Below, piece by piece: positions 58,264 to 64,000 of a stretch of DNA of 64,000 bases. Under the pieces are notes generated by a model, which saw nothing but the letters and a program-made list of their open reading frames with translations, was not told the origin of the DNA and ran no database searches. The position numbers were made by a program, and so were the translations under genes. This DNA is from Paraburkholderia hiiakae (GTDB lineage Bacteria; Pseudomonadota; Gammaproteobacteria; Burkholderiales; Burkholderiaceae), in the NCBI RefSeq assembly GCF_904848665.1, contig NZ_CAJHCQ010000017.1, forward strand, positions 124,001 through 188,000, given 5' to 3'. Position 1 is the first letter of the stretch. Each line of letters starts with the position of its first letter.

Positions 58264-59507
58264 GTGCGGGCGATGCCATGGTGGTGGTTGGCGGCGGCCA
58301 GTGCGGCGCACGCGCCGTGCAGGTTTTGCGCGAAGGCGGCTGGGAAGGCGCGATTACGCTGATCGCCGACGAAGCTGCACAACCGTACGAGCGGCCGCCG
58401 CTTTCAAAGGCGGTGCTGCTGGGCGAGCGCACGCCGGAGCAGGGCGCGATACACCGCGAGGCGTTCTATCGCGAGCAGCGCGTCGATCTGCGTAGCGACT
58501 GCGCCGCGAGCACGATCGATTGCGCCGCACAAACGGTCACGCTCGCGAATGGCGAAACGCTTCCCTACCATCGCTTGCTGATCGCGACCGGTGCCGAGCC
58601 TCGCCGCATGAGCGTGCCCGGCGCGGACCTCGCGGGCGTGCATGTGTTGCGCAATGCCGGCGATGCGCTCGCCATCGCCGGCGAACTCGGACCGGGGCGG
58701 CGCATTGCCGTGATTGGCGCGGGCTTCATCGGGCTCGAAGTCGCGGCCTCGGCGAGGCAGCGCGGTTGCGAAGTCGTCGTGTTCGAAGCCGCACCGCGCG
58801 CATTGATGCGCGCGGTGCCGGCGGAGGTGGCGCAGCGCCTCGTGGACCTTCACCGCGAGCGAGGTGTGGACGTGCGCTTTGACGTGCAGGTGCGGCGCTT
58901 CGAGGGCGAAGGGCACGTCAACGGCATCGTGCTCGGCGATGGAGCTGTCGTGCCTTGCGACGCGGTCGTGGTCGGCGTTGGCGTGGCCCCGCGTGTGGGG
59001 CTGGCGCAGGAGGCGGGTCTCGCGATCGACAACGGTATTGCCGTCGATCCCATGTTGTGTACCGGCGATCCGCATATCTACGCAGCGGGCGACGTGTGCT
59101 CGTTCGTGCATCCGCTGTACGGGCGTCGCATTCGTCTTGAATGCTGGCGCAACGCGGAGGACCAGGCGCGCTTGGCAGCGCTCAACATGCTCGGCCACGA
59201 CGAGGCGTACAGTGCCGTGCCCTGGTTCTGGTCTGATCAATACGATATGACGATCCAGATCGCAGGCTTGCCCGCGTTCGGCTCGACCAAGGCTGTACGC
59301 GCAACGGGCTCGGCATCGAAGGTATTTTTCGCGTTCGACGAAGCAGGTTTGCTGGTGGGTGCGAGCGGCGTGGGGCAAACGGGCGAAATCGCCCGTGACG
59401 TGCGCGTAGCGCAAGAACTGATCGCACGCCGTATGCGCATCGAACCCGAGCGTCTTGCCGACAGCGCGACCAAACTCAAGTCGCTGCTCGCCGCAGCCGT
59501 GCAGTGA
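58260..59507 (+). CDS. FAD-dependent ferredoxin reductase, MocF-like
   Basis: A 415-residue NAD(P)H:ferredoxin reductase of the oxygenase-coupled (BphA4/CamA-type) family. FAD site VVVGGGQCGARAVQVLREGG; YERPPLSKAVLLGE; NAD site IAVIGAGFIGLEVAASARQR; second FAD motif IYAAGDVCSFVHPLYGRRIR and LECWRNAEDQARLAALNMLG; C-terminal domain with WFWSDQYDMTIQIAGLP. The start codon overlaps the truncated binding-protein gene by 4 bases. It should pass electrons to the Rieske ferredoxin encoded just upstream. A strong terminator follows at 59521, closing the operon. Confidence 0.93.
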   Translation: MSAGDAMVVVGGGQCGARAVQVLREGGWEGAITLIADEAAQPYERPPLSKAVLLGERTPEQGAIHREAFYREQRVDLRSDCAASTIDCAAQTVTLANGETLPYHRLLIATGAEPRRMSVPGADLAGVHVLRNAGDALAIAGELGPGRRIAVIGAGFIGLEVAASARQRGCEVVVFEAAPRALMRAVPAEVAQRLVDLHRERGVDVRFDVQVRRFEGEGHVNGIVLGDGAVVPCDAVVVGVGVAPRVGLAQEAGLAIDNGIAVDPMLCTGDPHIYAAGDVCSFVHPLYGRRIRLECWRNAEDQARLAALNMLGHDEAYSAVPWFWSDQYDMTIQIAGLPAFGSTKAVRATGSASKVFFAFDEAGLLVGASGVGQTGEIARDVRVAQELIARRMRIEPERLADSATKLKSLLAAAVQ

Positions 59508-59520
59508 ACGAAGGAGCTCG

Positions 59521-59546
59521 GCCGACGGCCACCCGTCGGCTTTTTT
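59521..59546 (+). terminator. Strong intrinsic terminator of the oxygenase operon
   Basis: Perfect 8-base stem GCCGACGG/CCGTCGGC with a CCAC loop (59521-59540), followed by TTTTTT. It lies 13 bases after the reductase stop. Confidence 0.85.
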
Positions 59547-59597
59547 CCACTGTGGTTCGAGTGGGGCGATAGGGGCTTCATGCCCTATCGCTTTCTT

Positions 59598-60725
59598 TTA
59601 TTCTTCGTCTGCGCTGTAGACACTGAGTCCTTCTATCGGATCCATTGGTGCTTCCCAGGGTCTTGCTGCGATCGCACGCATGGCGGCTTCGTAGCCAGCG
59701 CGCCGGCGCGCGGCAATGCCGGCCGGCGTGAAGTCGATGTCCTTCAACTGGTCGTCGCCGTCGAGTCGTGGCGCCGCGAGCTTGATGAGCCGCATGGTCG
59801 TTTCGCAGCCCCAGGCCGCTAGCTGCTGAACGTCATTTGTATTGCGCTCGGCATCGGGCACGCGCTTCGCCAGTTCGCGGATCACGTGGCGCAAGCGGTG
59901 AATCTGCTGCTGGCGCGCGATATGGCTTTCTGTGCGGCTCGCGTACTGAATATCTTTTTGCCGCTCCGCGATTTGCCAGATGCTTTCCGGCTCCGGGCCC
60001 GCTGGATTCCACACCTGCACCGAAAAGATGACCGAACTGTTGCGCGGCTTGTCGTCGAGCACGACCTCGACCGGCGTGTTCGAATAGATGCCGCCGTCCC
60101 AGTACGGCTCACCGTCGATGCGCACCGCGGGGAACGCGGGCGGCAGCGCGCCCGAACTCATGATGTGTTCGACGTTCAGTTGCTGGTCGCGCGAATCGAA
60201 ATAGTGCATCGCGCCCGTGCGTGCGTTCACCGCGCCCACTGTGAGGCGCGGGTGCCCCGCGTTGAGCCGTTCGAAGTCGACGAGGGAAACGAGCGTATCG
60301 CGCAGCGGTGCGATCTTGTAGAAGGACGCCCGATCAACGCCCAGGCGCGCGAGCGGGCCGAACCACGACGCCGGGTTGGGCTGAAAGAACCCCGCAATGC
60401 CGCCGCTGATGATCATCAGTTTTGCTAACGTCTTGTCCCAGTCAGGCCCTAAACCCGGCCAGGCTGCTACGTCGAGGCGCGTGTGGTCGGTGACGCGATG
60501 CCAGAATTCCTCCAGCCGCTCGAAGCGGTGCTCTGGCGCGTTTCCCGCGATCAAGGCCGCGTTGATGGCGCCAATGGAAGTGCCGATCACCCAGTCCACG
60601 TGGATGCCGGCTTCGTGCATTGCCTCATAGACGCCGAGCTGATAGGCGCCCAACGCGCCGCCACCCTGCAACACGAGTACGACTTGCCCGGGCAATGCCA
60701 GGCGTGCCGGCTGCTTCGCTGTCAT
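59598..60725 (-). CDS. Patatin-like phospholipase with DUF3734 region
   Basis: A 375-residue serine hydrolase. Oxyanion loop LQGGGALGAYQLGVYEAMHE near residue 18, nucleophile elbow GTSIGAINAALIAG near residue 48 (G-x-S-x-G), and the catalytic aspartate in YWDGGIYSNTPVEVVLDD near residue 205. The C-terminal region (about 270-375; RQQQIHRLRHVIRELAKRVP and AGYEAAMRAIAARPW) corresponds to DUF3734, found in many proteobacterial patatins. I chose ATG 60725 with GAGG upstream; the frame runs on to 61034 without support. No signal peptide, so cytoplasmic or membrane-peripheral. It may act in lipid turnover or, less surely, polyhydroxyalkanoate-related metabolism. Confidence 0.9.
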   Translation of the reverse strand: MTAKQPARLALPGQVVLVLQGGGALGAYQLGVYEAMHEAGIHVDWVIGTSIGAINAALIAGNAPEHRFERLEEFWHRVTDHTRLDVAAWPGLGPDWDKTLAKLMIISGGIAGFFQPNPASWFGPLARLGVDRASFYKIAPLRDTLVSLVDFERLNAGHPRLTVGAVNARTGAMHYFDSRDQQLNVEHIMSSGALPPAFPAVRIDGEPYWDGGIYSNTPVEVVLDDKPRNSSVIFSVQVWNPAGPEPESIWQIAERQKDIQYASRTESHIARQQQIHRLRHVIRELAKRVPDAERNTNDVQQLAAWGCETTMRLIKLAAPRLDGDDQLKDIDFTPAGIAARRRAGYEAAMRAIAARPWEAPMDPIEGLSVYSADEE

Positions 60726-60877
60726 CGATCGCCTCGCTGTTTTACTTTGCCGACGCGCGATGTCATGGCCTGTATTCTTCATACGCGTCGCGATTTTCTC
60801 CGCACCATTGTAGTGTGGCGTTCGGAAAAGACGAGCGTAGCGCGGCAACGGCCCAAAAGCCGTCAGGCCACTGGCTT

Positions 60878-61663
60878 TCAATCTGCCGAGGCGATTTTTC
60901 CTTCGAATGTCACGCAGTTGCGGCCGCCGCGCTTGGCGGTGTACAACGCGGAGTCCGCGAGTCCGTAAGCGGTGTCGAAATCGGTGCCGGCCGGATTGTC
61001 GCTCACGCCGAAGCTCGCCGTAATGGGGCGGCACACGGGGGCTGCGAACGCATGACTCGCAATGGCCGCGCGCATGCGCTCGGCGAGTTGCAGGGCATCC
61101 GCAATGTCGAAGCCTGGCAAGACGACCGTGAACTCCTCGCCGCCCACGCGCCCGATAATGCCGGTCTCGCCGAGAATGCGCCGCAGGCAGTTCACGATAC
61201 CCGAGATCACGCTGTCGCCGGCCGGGTGGCCAAAGTCGTCGTTGACCTTCTTGAAGTCGTCGATGTCGAGCAGGATCATCACTGCCCGATTCGCGCGCAG
61301 CGCCTTCACCGTGCGTTCGATCACGGCGCTGCGATTCAATACGCCGGTCAGCGCGTCGTGCGTCGCGCGATATTGCAGTTGCTGTGCGAGCGCCTGCATT
61401 TCGCGCTCGGCCCGATCGCTGCGCCCGATCAGGCGGCGGGTTTCGCGCATCAGGCGCTCATAATGCTGGATGAGTTCGACGAGCGCCTCGCGATGACATT
61501 TCGCTTGCGACTCCGCAGCCCCGGCAATCGCCCGGGCCCGCTCCAGTGCCTCGCTTTCGCTGCGGAACAGGTCAAGGTAGTGATCCTTCAATGTGTCCCG
61601 CAAGGCAGTCGTTTCCACGCGCGTCGTCCTCAAAGCGTACTCAAGTCGCAACCGGGCAATCAT
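60878..61663 (-). CDS. Diguanylate cyclase, SiaD-like
   Basis: A 261-residue cytoplasmic GGDEF protein. The N-terminal half is a predicted coiled coil (about residues 35-95, ESEALERARAIAGAAESQAK); the catalytic half has DALTGVLNRSAVIERTVKAL, LDIDDFKKVNDDFGHPAGDS and the active-site motif GRVGGEEFTVVLPG. No RxxD inhibitory site is obvious just before GGEEF. It overlaps the SiaC-like gene by 23 bases and is last in a four-gene operon. In Pseudomonas, SiaC in its dephosphorylated form binds and activates SiaD to make c-di-GMP; the same wiring is inferred here from gene order. Confidence 0.9.
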   Translation of the reverse strand: MIARLRLEYALRTTRVETTALRDTLKDHYLDLFRSESEALERARAIAGAAESQAKCHREALVELIQHYERLMRETRRLIGRSDRAEREMQALAQQLQYRATHDALTGVLNRSAVIERTVKALRANRAVMILLDIDDFKKVNDDFGHPAGDSVISGIVNCLRRILGETGIIGRVGGEEFTVVLPGFDIADALQLAERMRAAIASHAFAAPVCRPITASFGVSDNPAGTDFDTAYGLADSALYTAKRGGRNCVTFEGKIASAD

Positions 61664-62027
61664 TGAACTTGATTGCCGTGAAGTCGGTTTGCAGTTCCTC
61701 GCCGAATTCGAGGATCGTTTCGTCTTCTTCGTCGCGATACCAGTTCACCTGCACCTGGTTGCCCGCCGCCGCGGCGCGATCCAGTGCATCGAACACGCTG
61801 AACAGCATTTTCGTGCTCGAACTGTTGAAGTAAGTGAGCGTCACCTCGACCGTGATCGCGGCGCTTTCGCAGTCTTTGAGCCACAGATTGAGCCGCTCGA
61901 TGATCGGCGCATAGAACGCGGCCGCATGCTCGGGATACGACTCGCCCCGCAGTGACAGCACGTTTTCGTCGAAGCGGAAGTCGATTTCCGGCGACGTTGC
62001 CGTGGCGGCGATAAAAAGGTTTTCCAT
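61641..62027 (-). CDS. SiaC-like partner-switch protein (DUF1987)
   Basis: A 128-residue protein of the SiaC/DUF1987 family, an analogue of anti-sigma-factor antagonists: MENLFIAATATSPEIDFRFD, LSLRGESYPEHAAAFYAPII, LTYFNSSSTKMLFSVFDALD and the acidic end NWYRDEEDETILEFGEELQT. The conserved S/T cluster NSSSTK contains the residue phosphorylated by SiaB-type kinases (Thr68 in P. aeruginosa). Gene order is siaA-siaB-siaC-siaD with an 18-base gap from siaB and a 23-base overlap into siaD, so the four are translated from one message. Confidence 0.92.
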   Translation of the reverse strand: MENLFIAATATSPEIDFRFDENVLSLRGESYPEHAAAFYAPIIERLNLWLKDCESAAITVEVTLTYFNSSSTKMLFSVFDALDRAAAAGNQVQVNWYRDEEDETILEFGEELQTDFTAIKFNDCPVAT

Positions 62028-62045
62028 TTTGTACGCGTGCCCTGG

Positions 62046-62609
62046 TCAGATGATGGTCTTGAGGCAAAACAGTGTGGTGCCCGTATCGTCTTCGCGTGGA
62101 TGAAACGCAAATTCGAGCGGTGCACTGGCGTCGCGCGCCATCGTCAGAAAACCCAGTCCCGCGCCTTTGCTGTCGGCAGGCGTGTCGGCGCGCAACGACA
62201 TCTTATAGGCCTGCTTGATCTCTTCGATCGACATGTTGCGCAGCGGCTCCAGCTTCTCGCGCAATTCGTCCACGGCCGCCGTCGCGATGGGATTCACACA
62301 CACCATGAGGTGGCGTTCGCCTTCAGCGGAAATGCACATCGCGCCTTCTCGAATCGCACCGCCCTGGCCTCGATCTTCGGAAAGCGCATCGCACGAGTAG
62401 TGCACGATATTGTGCGAAAGCTCGATGAACGACGAAAAAATCCTTCTGCGCGTGGACGTGCTCAGTCCTGCCACTTCCAGTTGCAGCTTCACGACCTCGC
62501 TCATCGCCGCGACGATGCTGTGCGAAAAATAGCCTTTGTGATAGAAGAGCAAATTGCGCTTCTGTGCAATTTCGAAGAAGCAGCAGTTTTGATCCAGAAT
62601 TCCAGACAT
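62046..62609 (-). CDS. SiaB-family protein kinase
   Basis: A 187-residue protein of the SiaB (DUF6272) family, GHKL-fold-related kinases of partner-switch modules. Recognisable parts: QNCCFFEIAQKRNLLFYHKG at the start, FSSFIELSHNIVHYSCDALS (the helix carrying the conserved asparagine of the ATP lid), and SKGAGLGFLTMARDASAPLE (glycine-rich nucleotide region). It lies 14 bases after the phosphatase gene and 18 before the SiaC-like gene. It should phosphorylate the SiaC-like protein, opposing the phosphatase. Confidence 0.9.
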   Translation of the reverse strand: MSGILDQNCCFFEIAQKRNLLFYHKGYFSHSIVAAMSEVVKLQLEVAGLSTSTRRRIFSSFIELSHNIVHYSCDALSEDRGQGGAIREGAMCISAEGERHLMVCVNPIATAAVDELREKLEPLRNMSIEEIKQAYKMSLRADTPADSKGAGLGFLTMARDASAPLEFAFHPREDDTGTTLFCLKTII

Positions 62610-62623
62610 ATTGGTGAACTACC

Positions 62624-63856
62624 TCAAACTCGTGCGAAGAAAAGCGTGACATCGTCGCGGCGCGCCTGTGAGCCTTGCCATTCGGCGAAGGTTTCGAGCA
62701 GGCGTGCGCAGATGAAAGAAGAAGCGTGCTCGCGCTCAGCGAGAATCCGCTCGAGCGTTTGGCGTTTTCCGAAGGCGATTTTTCGCGGGCCGCCAATCTG
62801 GTCGGTCAGGCCATCCGTGGAAACGAACAGCAGACTACCGTGCGGCACGGCTACGGCGTGCTGGGTCCACGTGTAGTCGGCGAGGCTGTCCACATAGCCC
62901 ACGCCCATGCGGTCGCCGGCAATGCTTTCGAACCCGGCGGCGTCCGGACGCAGCACGTGCAGCGCGACCCGCGCGCCGGCGAAATGCAGCACCTGGCTGG
63001 CGGCGTCGAACCAGAAGAAGGCGGCGTCCAGACCGTCGTTGGACTGCGGGGCGTCGCCTGTGCCGTTGATTTGCCCGAGCAGGCCTTTCACATTGCGATT
63101 GACCGCTGCGAGCAGCGAGGAGGGGTTGCGCGGACCGATCTGTTCGAGCGCCTGCGAAAGCGAAGCCGAGGCGAGCAAGGTCATGAATGCGCCCGGCACG
63201 CCGTGACCCGTGCAATCGGCCACCGCGCCGAACCAGCCGTCGGCGAACGCCGCGAAGTGGTAGAAGTCGCCGCCGACTACATCGCGCGGTTCCCAGACGA
63301 GCGCGGCATCGGGCAGCATGGTCGCGAGGGTTTCGCGCGAGGCGCGCAGCATGGCTTGCTGGATCACGCTCGCATACTCGATGCTCTGCATGATCTGACG
63401 ATTCTTTTCGGCCTGCATTTCCGCCACGACGGAGAGGAGCCGCAAGCCATTGCCCACGCCGACGAAGCGGCCTTCGCGCGTCACGATGAAACCGTCCACC
63501 AGCGCCTTTTCGCCGACTTCAACGGTTTTGAACGTAAGCGCTTCGATGCTCATGTCCACGTCGACGATCAATGGCTCCTTGTCCATGAACGCGGTGCAGC
63601 TCTTCTTGTCGTATAGCTCGCGATGAAACGGCTTGCTCATTTGCGACAGGAAAATATCGCGGTTGATGAGGCCGATGGGGCGATCGTTGTCGATCACCGC
63701 GAGACTGGCCATGTCGCGCCTCGAATAGAAAATCTCCATGACGAGAGAGTTCGAATCCGCAGCGTCGATGGCCGGCACTTCCAGAGCCAGTTCTCCGGCG
63801 CTGCGCGGGCCCACGGGAAGTCCCGGACGACGAAATTGCGCGAGCGCGGGGTGCAT
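62624..63856 (-). CDS. CBS-domain SpoIIE-type phosphatase, SiaA-like
   Basis: A 410-residue PP2C/SpoIIE-family phosphatase, first gene of the sia-like operon. The N-terminal 150 residues look like a CBS pair (MASLAVIDNDRPIGLINRDI, then FIVTREGRFVGVGNGLRLLS); a linker helix follows (IEYASVIQQAMLRASRETLA), then the catalytic domain with metal-binding aspartates in WEPRDVVGGDFYHFAAFADG, VADCTGHGVPGAFMTLLASA, FVSTDGLTDQIGGP and RRDDVTLFFA. Well-studied SiaA has transmembrane and HAMP segments; none is seen here, so the input is cytosolic, perhaps an adenosyl nucleotide bound by the CBS pair. Its likely substrate is the phosphorylated SiaC-like protein. Confidence 0.92.
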   Translation of the reverse strand: MHPALAQFRRPGLPVGPRSAGELALEVPAIDAADSNSLVMEIFYSRRDMASLAVIDNDRPIGLINRDIFLSQMSKPFHRELYDKKSCTAFMDKEPLIVDVDMSIEALTFKTVEVGEKALVDGFIVTREGRFVGVGNGLRLLSVVAEMQAEKNRQIMQSIEYASVIQQAMLRASRETLATMLPDAALVWEPRDVVGGDFYHFAAFADGWFGAVADCTGHGVPGAFMTLLASASLSQALEQIGPRNPSSLLAAVNRNVKGLLGQINGTGDAPQSNDGLDAAFFWFDAASQVLHFAGARVALHVLRPDAAGFESIAGDRMGVGYVDSLADYTWTQHAVAVPHGSLLFVSTDGLTDQIGGPRKIAFGKRQTLERILAEREHASSFICARLLETFAEWQGSQARRDDVTLFFARV

Positions 63857-64000
63857 GACTATCCATTCCGATTAATATGGAGAATCAGCACGCTAATGGC
63901 TATTTATGTCATTCTCGTTACATGGGACCGAGTAAGCGCTCAAGTTGGCTTGTTTAATACACCGTAACGATCGGTGAGTTGCGCGCTAACGTTTGCGCGG
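63857..64000 (-). promoter_or_regulatory. Promoter region of the sia-like operon
   Basis: A/T-rich 144 bases upstream of the phosphatase start, running to the window edge, with no open frame continuing in from the right. On the coding strand a GGAATGG stretch lies at a workable distance from the ATG, with TATTAAT-like sequence upstream that could be a -10 element. No palindrome stands out. Confidence 0.35.

Noticed and set aside
60848-60863. Short inverted repeat ACGGC/GCCGT downstream of the cyclase gene
   Set aside because: A five-base stem without a T-tract is expected by chance in this GC-rich DNA.
1-64000. Possible mobile elements, CRISPR arrays or tRNA genes
   Set aside because: Reading both strands showed no transposase or integrase, no regularly spaced repeats and no tRNA-like cloverleaf; a tRNAscan/ISfinder run would settle this.

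Overview
The window is GC-rich chromosomal DNA packed with LysR regulators, multidrug pumps and small transport operons. Gene families and codon use point to a betaproteobacterium of the Burkholderiaceae, most like Paraburkholderia, Caballeronia or Burkholderia. That assignment is an inference from gene content; no rRNA or other marker is present. I saw no tRNA or rRNA genes, insertion sequences or CRISPR arrays.

Layout. 1-8.9 kb: the 3' part of an EmrA-type adaptor, a LysR regulator, an ArsR regulator, a stand-alone DJ-1/PfpI protein, a solitary 2-oxoglutarate dehydrogenase E1 (SucA), a GlxA-type AraC regulator, the mismatch glycosylase Mug and another LysR regulator. 9.3-13.6 kb: a complete three-gene MFS efflux operon (EmrB-like, EmrA-like, NodT-like). 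13.7-19.6 kb: a broken LysR gene, then an 1842-residue hybrid kinase (degenerate Ser/Thr-kinase fold, AAA ATPase, GAF, PAS, histidine kinase). 19.9-26.4 kb: methylmalonate-semialdehyde dehydrogenase, a SnoaL-like protein, a luciferase-family flavin oxidoreductase, two tandemly duplicated LysR genes and a divergent MFS exporter. 26.5-36.5 kb: a complete RND pump operon followed at once by a shortened DXS paralogue, a small metallochaperone-fold protein and an acetolactate synthase large subunit with no small subunit.

36.7-45.2 kb: a DsbA-family protein, an NTF2-like protein, a tyrosine-less SDR, a second GlxA-type regulator, two orphan response regulators, a LysR regulator, a small secreted peptide, a MocR-type regulator and a DUF2970 membrane protein. 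The DUF2970 gene is preceded by a candidate structured RNA with two terminators. 45.2-54.9 kb: a MarR-MFS operon, a GudP-like sugar-acid transporter, a chemoreceptor, an exported lactonase, and two more MFS genes, the second co-transcribed with a DeoR regulator. 55-59.5 kb: a LacI regulator divergent from an operon resembling rhizopine mocD-mocE-mocF (desaturase-like oxygenase, Rieske ferredoxin, ferredoxin reductase), with a truncated sugar-binding protein inserted before the reductase. 59.6-63.9 kb: a patatin phospholipase and a four-gene operon matching the SiaABCD partner-switch/c-di-GMP module, with a soluble CBS-SpoIIE phosphatase in place of a membrane-anchored SiaA.

Three solitary thiamine-diphosphate enzyme paralogues (SucA, DXS, acetolactate synthase) lie outside their usual operons, two of them immediately downstream of an efflux pump. 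The clearest regulatory DNA is: three DeoR-side repeats at 10/20-bp spacing; a 16-bp element duplicated 94 bp apart in the LacI/mocD-like gap; a leader element duplicated together with the tandem LysR genes; and nested palindromes at the MarR promoter.
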